64,000 bases of DNA. Origin: WJMD01 sp964596015 (GTDB lineage: Bacteria > Joyebacterota > Joyebacteria > Joyebacterales > Joyebacteraceae). The notes beneath the pieces were generated by a model. It saw only the letters and a program-made list of their open reading frames with translations, was not told the origin of the DNA and did no database searches. Shown piece after piece: positions 42,629 to 49,980 of this stretch; position 1 is the first letter of the stretch; the number at the start of each line of letters is the position of its first letter. The DNA is taken from positions 1-64,000 of the forward strand of contig CAZQSB010000002.1 in the NCBI GenBank assembly GCA_964596015.1, read 5' to 3'. Position numbers and translations under genes: made by a program.

Positions 42629-44503
42629 ATGCGCGTGCTCCTGATCCACGCAGACCGCTTCAGCTACCACGTCACCGAGAAGACCTCGGCCGTCTCGAAC
42701 CTCGCTGAGCTCGACGAGAGCGCCATGAAGGGCTCGGTCGACGAGGCCCTCGTCGCGTTCCTGGCCTCGGAGAAGACGGACGAGAAGAACATCGAGTCGG
42801 TGGCGACGCAGGCGGCGAAGACGATCGCGGACCAGGCGCGCGAACTCGGCGTCCCGACGGTCATGCTCTATCCCTACGCCCATCTCTCGAGCAATCTCTC
42901 CTCCCCGCGCGTCGCGACGAAGGTCCTCGCGAGGATCCGCGAGCTCATGGAGGCCGAGAAGGGGCTCACCGTTCGCGAAGCGCCGTTCGGCTTCTACAAG
43001 GGCTTCGACATCGTCTGCAAGGGCCATCCGCTCTCCGAGCTCGCGAAGACCATCCTCCCGGGCGAGGGGAAGGCCGAGGAGGCGCCGGGCGACGAGTCGG
43101 CCGCGCTCAAGGCGGAGGAGTCGCTCGAGTCCGACTGGCGGGTCATGACCCCCGACGGCGGGAACGTCCCGGCGGCGGAGTTCAAGCAGAAGATGGAGCG
43201 CGGGTTCCGGGCCATGTTCGACTACGAGCTCGAGGGGAGCCGCGCTGTCGGCGAGCCCCCCGCGCACATCGAGATCATGCGCCGGCAGGAGCTCCTCGAC
43301 TACGAGCCGGCGTCCGACCCGGGGAACTTCCGCTGGTACCCCGAGGGCGAGCTCATCAAGATCCTCGCCGAGGAGCACGTCGGGAACCTGCTCTCGGAGT
43401 ACGGCGCCATGCGCGTCGAGACCCCGATCATGTACGACTACCAGCACCCGAACCTGATGAGCTACCTGAATCGCTTCCCGGCGCGGCAGTACGTGCTCCT
43501 CTCCGACCAGAAGGAGTACTTCCTCCGCTTCGCGGCGTGCTTCGGGCAGTACCTCATGCAGCACGACATGCAGCTCTCTCACCGCATGCTGCCGTCGAGG
43601 CTCTTCGAGATCAGCCACTACTCGTTCCGCCGCGAGCAGTCGGGCGAGCTGGCGGGGCTCCGCAGGCTCCGCACGTTCACCATGCCCGACCTTCATACGC
43701 TCACGAAGGACACCGCGCAGGCGCGCGAGGAGTTCCTCCGTCAGATGGAGCTCTCGATGCGCTGCATGGATGATTTCGAACTCGACTACGAGGTGGCCGT
43801 CCGGTTCGTGCGTTCCTTCCTCGACGAGGACCCCGCCTTCGCGACACAGATCGTGGAGCGCGCGGACAAGCCGGTGCTGGTGGAGATCTGGGACGAGCGC
43901 TTCTTCTACTTCGTCGCGAAACTCGAGTTCAACTTCGTCGACGCGCAGAAGAAGGCGTCGTGTCTCTCGACCGTTCAGATCGACGTCGAGAACACCGAGC
44001 GCTTCGAGATCGAGTACGTCGACGAGGACGGCGAGAAGAAGCACCCGATCCTCATGCACACCTCGATCTCGGGCTCCATCGAGCGCGTCATCGGCGACCT
44101 CCTCGAGCAGCAGGCCATCCGCATGAAGAAGGGCGAGTCGCCGGTCCTGCCGCTGTGGCTCGCGCCGACGCAGGTCCGCGTCATCCCGGTGGCCGAGCGT
44201 CACGGCGCCTACTGCGAGGAGCTCGTCGAGAAGATCCCGTTCCGCGCCGACTTCGACGACCGCGACATGTCGGTCGGCAAGAAGATCCGGGATGCCGGCC
44301 GTCGGTGGATCCCCTACGTCCTCGTCGTCGGCGACCAGGAGATCGAGAGCGACGAACTCACGGTCCGCGTGCGCGGAGGCGAGCAGCGGTCCTATTCGCT
44401 CGACGCGCTCGTCGAGGAGATCGCTGAGAGGACCGCCGGCAAACCGACCAGGCCGCTGAACGTCCCCCGCCGCCTCTCGGAGCGCCCGATCTTCGTCGGT
44501 TGA
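42629..44503 (+). CDS. thrS: Threonine--tRNA ligase with archaeal-type N-terminal editing domain
   Basis: 624 aa. Residues 1 to about 145 (M-R-V-L-L-I-H-A-D-R-F-S-Y, later P-T-V-M-L-Y-P-Y-A-H-L-S-S) are the D-aminoacyl-tRNA-deacylase-like editing domain of archaeal ThrRS, in place of the TGS/N2 modules of ordinary bacterial ThrRS. The class II core follows: F-R-R-E-Q-S-G-E-L-A-G-L-R-R-L-R-T-F-T-M (motif 2) and S-G-S-I-E-R (motif 3). Zinc ligands appear as Cys in A-A-C-F-G-Q, His in P-D-L-H-T-L and His in L-M-H-T-S. The anticodon domain is complete. It has its own promoter. Horizontal origin from archaea, or deep inheritance, is the open question. Confidence 0.92.
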   Translation: MRVLLIHADRFSYHVTEKTSAVSNLAELDESAMKGSVDEALVAFLASEKTDEKNIESVATQAAKTIADQARELGVPTVMLYPYAHLSSNLSSPRVATKVLARIRELMEAEKGLTVREAPFGFYKGFDIVCKGHPLSELAKTILPGEGKAEEAPGDESAALKAEESLESDWRVMTPDGGNVPAAEFKQKMERGFRAMFDYELEGSRAVGEPPAHIEIMRRQELLDYEPASDPGNFRWYPEGELIKILAEEHVGNLLSEYGAMRVETPIMYDYQHPNLMSYLNRFPARQYVLLSDQKEYFLRFAACFGQYLMQHDMQLSHRMLPSRLFEISHYSFRREQSGELAGLRRLRTFTMPDLHTLTKDTAQAREEFLRQMELSMRCMDDFELDYEVAVRFVRSFLDEDPAFATQIVERADKPVLVEIWDERFFYFVAKLEFNFVDAQKKASCLSTVQIDVENTERFEIEYVDEDGEKKHPILMHTSISGSIERVIGDLLEQQAIRMKKGESPVLPLWLAPTQVRVIPVAERHGAYCEELVEKIPFRADFDDRDMSVGKKIRDAGRRWIPYVLVVGDQEIESDELTVRVRGGEQRSYSLDALVEEIAERTAGKPTRPLNVPRRLSERPIFVG

Positions 44504-44596
44504 GGCGCGTCGCGGGTCAGCACTCGGACACACGGCACAGACACCATCAGTTCGCATGAACCGAAGCGCAGAGCGCGTTCCTCTGGGGGTGATGCC

Positions 44597-45367
44597 ATGC
44601 AGCGGCCAGGACTCGGAACGCCCCGCACGATCGACTTCAAGAACGGCGTCCACGCGTTCCTCGACATGGAGACGCTGCCCGACATCCACGCGGCGAACGT
44701 CGGCCTCATCATAACGCCGAGGACGATGGTGCTCGTGAACTCGGGACAGACCGAGACGCAGGCGCGGCACATCTGGGACTACGCGCAGATGCGGGCCCCC
44801 AGTCGCGAGATGGTCTACCTCATCCTCACGCACCATCATCTCGATCACTGCTTCGCCACGAGCTACTTCGACGACCGGCACGCGCTCATCTACGCGCACA
44901 AGTCGTTCTCCTCCCAGATGGCCGAGATGCGCAAGCACCTCGGCGCCGGGAACTATCAGGAGATGCTCTGCGAGTTCCTGAAGATCAGCGAGCCCGAATG
45001 CAGGAGGATCGTGGGGAACGTCCATCCCGTCTCGCCCCATCGTCACGTCGGCGAGGAGGTCTCGCTCGCCATCAACGGTGAGGAGGTCGCCATCATCCAC
45101 CTCCCGGGACACACCCCATCCGAGGTAGTCGTCTACCATCCGCCGTCGGGCATTCTGTTCGCCGGGGACGCCATCAACACGAAGGCCGGGCCGGTGACGA
45201 TGTTCGGGGACGCCAGGGAGTGGCGGAAGTGGGTCGCCGGTCTCGAGAAGCTGAGGAAGCTCCAGATCGAGACCGTCGTACCCGGACACGGCGACATCGC
45301 GGGACCCGAGGTCATCGACGAGCACATCGAGGTCCTCGAGAAGCGCATCGAGGACGCCGCGAGGTAG
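44597..45367 (+). CDS. Metallo-beta-lactamase-fold hydrolase
   Basis: 256 aa with GGGGGTG upstream of the ATG. The metal motif T-H-H-H-L-D-H is present near residue 77. Further ligands: the His in H-L-P-G-H-T, Asp in F-A-G-D-A-I, and a final His in V-P-G-H-G-D. This is the two-metal glyoxalase II/MBL pattern. No added domain such as a flavodoxin or rhodanese. Substrate unknown; candidates include thioesters, lactones and phosphodiesters. Lies 93 bases after thrS, perhaps co-transcribed. Confidence 0.82.
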   Translation: MQRPGLGTPRTIDFKNGVHAFLDMETLPDIHAANVGLIITPRTMVLVNSGQTETQARHIWDYAQMRAPSREMVYLILTHHHLDHCFATSYFDDRHALIYAHKSFSSQMAEMRKHLGAGNYQEMLCEFLKISEPECRRIVGNVHPVSPHRHVGEEVSLAINGEEVAIIHLPGHTPSEVVVYHPPSGILFAGDAINTKAGPVTMFGDAREWRKWVAGLEKLRKLQIETVVPGHGDIAGPEVIDEHIEVLEKRIEDAAR

Positions 45368-45435
45368 GCTCGCCGATAACGCGCCCACCCGGCGGCCGGT
45401 TTCGGCGGCCGCGGACGGGAGAGCGAGCGCGGCAG

Positions 45436-45474
45436 CAAAAAGCGACGCGCCGGCCTTCGTAAGGCCGGCGCGTC
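45436..45474 (-). terminator. Strong intrinsic terminator, possibly bidirectional
   Basis: 14-bp perfect stem (45444-45457 with 45461-45474) and a 3-base loop. On the minus strand it is followed by GCTTTTTGC, so it ends the exported protein gene starting at 46242. It may also stop plus-strand transcription from the MBL gene, with which that gene converges. Confidence 0.85.
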
Positions 45475-45498
45475 CGGTCTTCCCCCCGCGCGTTCCTT

Positions 45499-46242
45499 CT
45501 AGAAGATGCCGTCGTATCCTACGTAGATGCTGGCGCCGAGACCGAGTCCTTCTCTCGACGCGAGTCCCGAGATGTCGACCCCAATGAGTCCCGACACCAC
45601 ACGGTAGCCACCTCCCGCAACCGGGGTCGAGTCCTTCGTCGACATGCCGACGGCCGCGTGCCAGCCGCTCCTCCAGTTCCTGCCGATGTACGGCACCATC
45701 TCGAAGTCGCCGCTCTCGGCGGCGTGGACCGGCATCGACGTGGTGCCGATCGCGACGTCGCCGGGGGCTCCGATGAACTTGTAGCCGAGTGTCCAGTCCT
45801 CGCGCTCGATCTCGATGGTGTAGCTCATGTCGTTCCTGGGGATGCACGGGACGTTCATCCACGGCCGCTCGTCGTCATACGGCGGGTCGGCGAACGTCAC
45901 GTACTGGTAGTTGAGTTCGAGGCCCGCCATCCCGGTCAGGACCCCGGCGGTGTTTGCGACGAGGTCCTGCACGGAGACGCCCAGAGAGTCCATTTCCTTG
46001 ACCTCGTACACCTCCCAGACCGCCATCAGCGCCATCGCGGCGCCTGCCGCGGCCCAGCGGTCCATACCAAGCTCGCGCCCGCGGTCATAGAGACCCCGTG
46101 TGACCCAGACATGCGTCCCCTCGGACGCGCTGCCAGCGCTCGCGTGCTCGCCCCACGCCTCCCAGCGGAGGTCGCGGGCCGTCGCCGGCGCGGCCGCGAT
46201 GAGCAGTACGATGAGAGCTGTCGTCAGCAGTCGTCGCGACAT
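45499..46242 (-). CDS. Exported protein, DUF2279-like
   Basis: 247 aa from ATG 46242 (AAGGAAGAG upstream). The signal peptide ends A-A-P-A-T-A. The first half has W-G-E-H-A-S-A-G-S-A-S-E-G, a helical segment A-A-A-G-A-A-M-A-L-M-A-V-W-E-V-Y-E-V-K-E, and S-V-Q-D-L-V-A-N-T-A-G-V-L-T-G. This layout is similar to DUF2279/YfiM-type envelope proteins. The second half is beta-rich and ends aromatic (Y-V-G-Y-D-G-I-F), suggestive of an outer-membrane-associated strand. No enzymatic motif is visible. Strong terminator after the gene. Confidence 0.68.
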   Translation of the reverse strand: MSRRLLTTALIVLLIAAAPATARDLRWEAWGEHASAGSASEGTHVWVTRGLYDRGRELGMDRWAAAGAAMALMAVWEVYEVKEMDSLGVSVQDLVANTAGVLTGMAGLELNYQYVTFADPPYDDERPWMNVPCIPRNDMSYTIEIEREDWTLGYKFIGAPGDVAIGTTSMPVHAAESGDFEMVPYIGRNWRSGWHAAVGMSTKDSTPVAGGGYRVVSGLIGVDISGLASREGLGLGASIYVGYDGIF

Positions 46243-46578
46243 TCTCTTCCTTCCCCCTTCACGTTCCGGCCGCCGGCCGGCCCCTGCTCGTGTCCACACA
46301 GGCTGCCAGGCTCTTGGATGACTTCGGCGAGGGGCCCGGCCAGCGGCTCTTCCCTGGGGAGCGTCTTCTCCCTGCTATCTCCGAGGCGGGTCCCGGGGGC
46401 GCCGTGGGCTCGGCGCCCCCGTCCCGCGATCGAGTCGATGTCGGTCATCCCTGGCGACGCGCTCCGGAGGTTGCGGCGTTTGGAGTGGACAGGGGTTCCG
46501 GAAGCGCGGAATGTGCTGCTGTCTCGGAGACCGACGTCCGGACCGTCCGGCTGACCTGCATGGTGGCGGCCCGGCGAC
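46243..46578. other. 336-base gene-free stretch with a strong GC hairpin
   Basis: No supported ORF. It holds a perfect 10-bp stem (46395-46404 with 46411-46420, 6-base loop) that probably ends or stabilises the C25 peptidase transcript, though no T-tract follows. I found no convincing promoter for the gene starting at 46242. Confidence 0.45.
46395..46420. terminator. GC-rich hairpin downstream of the C25 peptidase gene
   Basis: GGGGGCGCCG and CGGCGCCCCC with a 6-base loop; stem perfect, no T-run on either side. Terminator-like or an mRNA 3'-end stabiliser. Confidence 0.4.
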
Positions 46579-48366
46579 TCACTTGATCAAGAGCACCTTT
46601 CTGTCGAAGCGCGATTCATCCGTCTGCATCCGGGCGAAGTACGTCCCGGAGGCGACGGGGCGACCGCTCTCGTCCCGGCCGTCCCAGCGCACCGACGAAG
46701 CTCCGGCGTCGTGGCGGCGGTCGAGGAGCGTCCTCACGAGCCTGCCGCTCACATCGTAGATCGCGATGGTGACGCGGCCGGACTCGGACAGCTGGAACGC
46801 GACGCTCGTCGCGTCGCGGAACGGATTCGGATAGTTCGGGAGGAGCGCCGTCACGGAGGCGCCGCCGTCGGGCGACACGACGCCCGTGGTTCCGACCACG
46901 CCGATCGACGCCCCGTACGGAATGCCGTTCGGCGCGGTCACGGTCAGCAGGAGGTCGTCGTGCTCGCCCGGGTCGAGCGTCAGCAGCGCGGCGCCGGCGG
47001 CGTCGGTGGTCGCGACCTCGTAGACCGAACGGTCGATCGACATCACACAGACGACCGCCCCCTCGACCGCCCCGCCGTCCATCGTCACGCTCACCGGGAG
47101 TTCGACGGACGTCCCGCCGGCCTCTATCTCGCCCGCGTGGTCGACCACGAGCGCGACCGGCGCGTCGGTCCAGATGGGCATCTCCGGATCGCCGAGAAGA
47201 TTGAGCTCGTACATGGCGTAGCGCATGTAGTCGTCGGTCCTCGCGATGCCTGCGTAGTGGTGCTTCGCGTCCGCGTGGACCACGCCGGCGTGCACAAGCT
47301 CCTTCTCGAAGAGTGAGTTCATGAACTGCTGACTGTAGAGGTCCGAGACGCACTGCCCGGGGTACCCGGGGCAGCCCCACCCGTAGCGGCTGTTCCCGAC
47401 GTACGCGACGCCGCCGCCCGTCGCCGAGCGGAGCCAGTGCTCGGCGAACGTGTCGTGGTCGATGGCGGCCGACCAGCAGCCGACCGAATAGAAGAGGCCG
47501 CCGCGCGCGCCGTTTCCGAGCGCGTCGAGGTCGCCGTTCACGAGGTTCTCAGGACCCACGCTGGCCCGGCTGATGTTCGCGTGACCCTCGTGCACGACGA
47601 TTCCGCTGCCGGCGTCAAGGGCCGCCAGCGCAGAGGTCTTCGAGAGGGTGCCGTCGCGCTCGTACAGCCTGGTCGGTGAGCCGAAGCGGGACGGCACGTA
47701 GTCGTCGACGAGCATGTCGAGCGCGACGCCGCCGTCCGTGTAGGGATCGGGGTCGTCCCAGAGGATCTCGCCCAGGAGCACCATGTCGAGCTGGAAGTCA
47801 GCGACCGCGTCGAACGGAGCGCCCTCGTAGGCGAGGACCTTGTCGACGAAGAGCGCCGCGTCGGCCGCGTCGCGCACGGGGGCGCGGCCCACGAAGACGT
47901 CTGAGAGCATGTCGACGGCGTCGTCGTCGACCTCGCCCCAGCGCCCGTCGCCATCCTCGTCCCACGTGCCGTCGAGGTCGGCGTAGTAGAGGTCGCACGG
48001 TATGCCCTGGTCGTAGAAGAAGTCGTACGCGTCCCGCGAGGGGACCACGTCCGTGTCGCCGCCCAGGAGCACGTATTCCGTGCCGCGCGTCGCGACGTAG
48101 TGGCTGATGGCGTTCCTGATGGAGGCGGCCTCATCGACTCCGGCGAACGACGGGTCACCGAGGATCGTCTCGAGTGTCAGGATCTCAGCAGGCACGCCCT
48201 TGCGCGTCTTCCAGTCGGCCAGCGGCGCGAAGGACGGGGCGAGCGAGGCCGGGGTGATGATGAGCTCGCGAACCGGGGAATCGCCGGAGCGCGACTCGCC
48301 GTCGCGCGCTCCGGGTTCGCCACCGAGCGCCTCACCGCGCGGAGGGCGGCGCCGCCGGACGGCCAC
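46579..48366 (-). CDS. Gingipain-type (C25) cysteine peptidase, catalytic and C-terminal part (gene split by a frameshift)
   Basis: 595 codons open in this frame, but the real N-terminus lies in another frame (48177-48974). From about residue 30 the sequence is a C25 catalytic domain: P-L-A-D-W-K-T-R-K-G-V-P-A-E, V-L-L-G-G-D-T-D-V-V-P, the catalytic His in V-H-E-G-H-A-N and the Cys in S-V-G-C-W-S-A. An Ig-like region follows, then a FlgD-like C-terminal domain (N-Y-P-N-P-F, I-Y-D-V-S-G-R-L-V-R-T-L, G-T-Y-F-A-R-M) ending K-V-L-L-I-K, a type IX-like sorting domain. Passing from the N-terminal frame into this one needs a -1 shift near 48285-48345. The intact paralogue is at 57919-60183. Confidence 0.75.
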   Translation of the reverse strand: MAVRRRRPPRGEALGGEPGARDGESRSGDSPVRELIITPASLAPSFAPLADWKTRKGVPAEILTLETILGDPSFAGVDEAASIRNAISHYVATRGTEYVLLGGDTDVVPSRDAYDFFYDQGIPCDLYYADLDGTWDEDGDGRWGEVDDDAVDMLSDVFVGRAPVRDAADAALFVDKVLAYEGAPFDAVADFQLDMVLLGEILWDDPDPYTDGGVALDMLVDDYVPSRFGSPTRLYERDGTLSKTSALAALDAGSGIVVHEGHANISRASVGPENLVNGDLDALGNGARGGLFYSVGCWSAAIDHDTFAEHWLRSATGGGVAYVGNSRYGWGCPGYPGQCVSDLYSQQFMNSLFEKELVHAGVVHADAKHHYAGIARTDDYMRYAMYELNLLGDPEMPIWTDAPVALVVDHAGEIEAGGTSVELPVSVTMDGGAVEGAVVCVMSIDRSVYEVATTDAAGAALLTLDPGEHDDLLLTVTAPNGIPYGASIGVVGTTGVVSPDGGASVTALLPNYPNPFRDATSVAFQLSESGRVTIAIYDVSGRLVRTLLDRRHDAGASSVRWDGRDESGRPVASGTYFARMQTDESRFDRKVLLIK

Positions 48367-48974
48367 GAGGTCCCCGGGGCAGGTGTCGTTTCGAGCGCGA
48401 CCTCGATCTCGGTCGCGAGGATGAGCTCTCCCGTCGCCGGGACGTAGCGCAGCGGCGTCACGATGACCGTCGCGACGCGGTGTCCCGCCTGCGACCCGTT
48501 CCCGGCCAGCCGAGCGATGGTGGAGGGATAAGGCAGCCTCGACATGTATGTCTCGCTGTTGGGCTGGGAAGCGATGGCCGCCTCGTGAGAGGAAAAGGTG
48601 GCCGGCCGGGGAACGGGCGCGATCATGAACTCACCGGGGAGCACGACGGTCTCGAGCACGTCGACCGTGACGGAGCGCGCGATCCGGTCGGAGGGAAGAA
48701 GAAGCTGGACGGTGAGAGCGGGAAGCATTGGCTCGGAGATCGCGGTGGTATAGTCGGCGCCCGCGAGCGACACGATGTCGTAGCCGTCGCGGGACGAGAT
48801 GGCGAGATCCTCCGGCTCGAACGTCAGCGTGACGGCGACCGACGCGGGTGCGGCCGCCGCCCCGAGCGTGAGAAGGATCAGGGCAAGGACATGGATCCCG
48901 GCCCACCTCGCTGCCGACCGATTTCGGATACCCTCCGTGGCGATCCTCGGGCCAACCGAGCGCTTCCCCACCAT
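48177..48974 (-). CDS. Gingipain-type (C25) peptidase, signal peptide and propeptide part (frameshifted)
   Basis: 265 codons from ATG 48974 (GGAAGGAG upstream; the TTG at 49016 is ignored). Signal peptide about 28-46 (V-L-A-L-I-L-L-T-L-G-A-A-A-A). The propeptide matches the C25 layout: A-I-S-E-P-M-L-P-A-L-T-V-Q-L-L-L-P, S-R-L-P-Y-P-S-T-I, and V-T-P-L-R-Y-V-P-A-T-G-E-L-I-L-A. After about residue 225 (V-R-R-S-V-A-N-P-E-R) this frame turns into Arg/Ser-rich nonsense, while the other frame takes over with the peptidase domain. One missing base in this G+C-rich stretch, real or a sequencing error, would explain it. Confidence 0.7.
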   Translation of the reverse strand: MVGKRSVGPRIATEGIRNRSAARWAGIHVLALILLTLGAAAAPASVAVTLTFEPEDLAISSRDGYDIVSLAGADYTTAISEPMLPALTVQLLLPSDRIARSVTVDVLETVVLPGEFMIAPVPRPATFSSHEAAIASQPNSETYMSRLPYPSTIARLAGNGSQAGHRVATVIVTPLRYVPATGELILATEIEVALETTPAPGTSWPSGGAALRAVRRSVANPERATASRAPAIPRFASSSSPRPRSPRPSRRWPTGRRARACLLRS

Positions 48975-49008
48975 CCAGCTCCTTCCGGTCGCGCGCTGTC
49001 CCCAGGGT

Positions 49009-49052
49009 GAAAACAAAGAAGGCCCTCGACCTGTTCTCAGGTCGAAGGCCTT
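49009..49052 (-). terminator. Terminator-like hairpin between the promoter and start codon of the C25 gene (possible attenuator)
   Basis: 14-bp stem with one mismatch (49019-49032 with 49039-49052), 6-base loop, then CTTTGTTTTC on the minus strand. It lies downstream of the promoter at 49072-49100 and upstream of ATG 48974, so it would stop that promoter's transcripts unless bypassed. Confidence 0.6.
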
Positions 49053-49071
49053 GATCCCCAGTCCACTTACT

Positions 49072-49100
49072 AAAGTACCACAAGCTGTTCAGCGTGTCAA
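49072..49100 (-). promoter_or_regulatory. Promoter of the frameshifted C25 peptidase gene
   Basis: Reverse strand TTGACA (49095-49100), 17-base spacer, TACTTT (49072-49077) preceded by TGG (extended -10). GCTGTTCAGC occurs inside the spacer (49084-49093) and again upstream (49115-49124), 31 bases apart. Confidence 0.6.
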
Positions 49101-49133
49101 CAAGTAACTCGTCCGCTGTTCAGCCTGCTACAG

Positions 49134-49156
49134 GAACGCCCGTCTCGTGGGCGTTC
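49134..49156 (-). terminator. Hairpin after the beta-helix gene (weak terminator)
   Basis: 8-bp perfect stem (GAACGCCC/GGGCGTTC), 7-base loop, 20 bases beyond the stop of the gene ending at 49176; no T-tract. Confidence 0.35.
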
Positions 49157-49175
49157 TCCCTTACACCCTTCCTGT

Positions 49176-49967
49176 TCATTCTCTGAACAGCCCCTTGATG
49201 CCGCCCCAGGTCGACCGTTCGACCGGCTCGCCACCCAGCCAGGGGTCGTAGTCCACGAGTCCGTAGAGCGCCGCCGTGTCCTCGCGGTCGTAGATACCCG
49301 CCATGATCGCCGCCTCCTCGGAGGTACCCCACCAGTTGCCCTCCGCGTTGATGGTCACGACCGGCGGGGCATACGAGGACAGGTAGACGTTCCAGAGATT
49401 GTCGCTGAAGTTCGAGTCGTCGATCGTCGGGACGCTCTCGCGGCTCCAGCAGTGGATGCCGGCCGCGGAGTGCCCCGTGAACGAGCAGCCGATCACTTCG
49501 GGCGACGACCTCAGGCACCTGAGACCGGTCTGGCTGTCGCGGAAGACGCAGTGGTCGACGGCGCTGTCGGAGACGTTCAGCTCGAGACAGGTCGCGGCGT
49601 ATTCGAAGACCGCGCGCGTGAAGGACGAGCCGGGAGAGCTGTAGACCTCGAGCCCCTCCCAGTCGCCCTCGGCCGGCGCCGGTGACGCCGACGTGAGAAG
49701 AACAGGGAGCGAGCGGCTTCCCGCCACCACGATGGACGACCCATCGTCGGTCGCGAGCCCCGCCCCGCTCTCGAACCGCACCTCGACTCCCTCTCCCATG
49801 GTCAGGGTCGAGTTGAACCGAACCCGGACTTCGCGCGTCACCACGTACGGAGAGCCTCCGGCGGTCCAGTCCGTGTCGGCAAGCACGTTCGACGATACCA
49901 CCGTTTCGGCGCTCGCCGTCGGGACCACCGCAAGGAGCGCAGCCAGGGCGACCCACATGTACCGCAT
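49176..49967 (-). CDS. Exported right-handed beta-helix protein with C-terminal WGxIKxLFR tail
   Basis: 263 aa from ATG 49967; GGGAGG is 6 bases upstream of it and directly touches the alternative ATG at 49973. The signal peptide ends P-T-A-S-A. The mature protein shows beta-helix rungs (L-E-V-Y-S-S-P-G-S-S-F-T-R-A, V-D-H-C-V-F-R-D-S-Q-T-G-L, V-I-G-C-S-F-T-G-H-S-A-A-G-I) and an N-W-W-G-T element common at the end of such helices. It closes with P-V-E-R-S-T-W-G-G-I-K-G-L-F-R-E, the shared candidate tag. Starts 13 bases after thiL in the same direction. Confidence 0.82.
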   Translation of the reverse strand: MRYMWVALAALLAVVPTASAETVVSSNVLADTDWTAGGSPYVVTREVRVRFNSTLTMGEGVEVRFESGAGLATDDGSSIVVAGSRSLPVLLTSASPAPAEGDWEGLEVYSSPGSSFTRAVFEYAATCLELNVSDSAVDHCVFRDSQTGLRCLRSSPEVIGCSFTGHSAAGIHCWSRESVPTIDDSNFSDNLWNVYLSSYAPPVVTINAEGNWWGTSEEAAIMAGIYDREDTAALYGLVDYDPWLGGEPVERSTWGGIKGLFRE

Positions 49968-49980
49968 CGTCATCCTCCCG

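Noticed and set aside
46395..46420. tRNA or other structured RNA at the GC hairpin
   Set aside because: A single stem-loop only; no cloverleaf, T-loop or CCA end. No tRNA, including selC, was found in any intergenic gap.
48285..48345. Programmed -1 frameshift in the C25 gene
   Set aside because: No clear X-XXY-YYZ heptamer with downstream pseudoknot; a one-base deletion or sequencing error is simpler.
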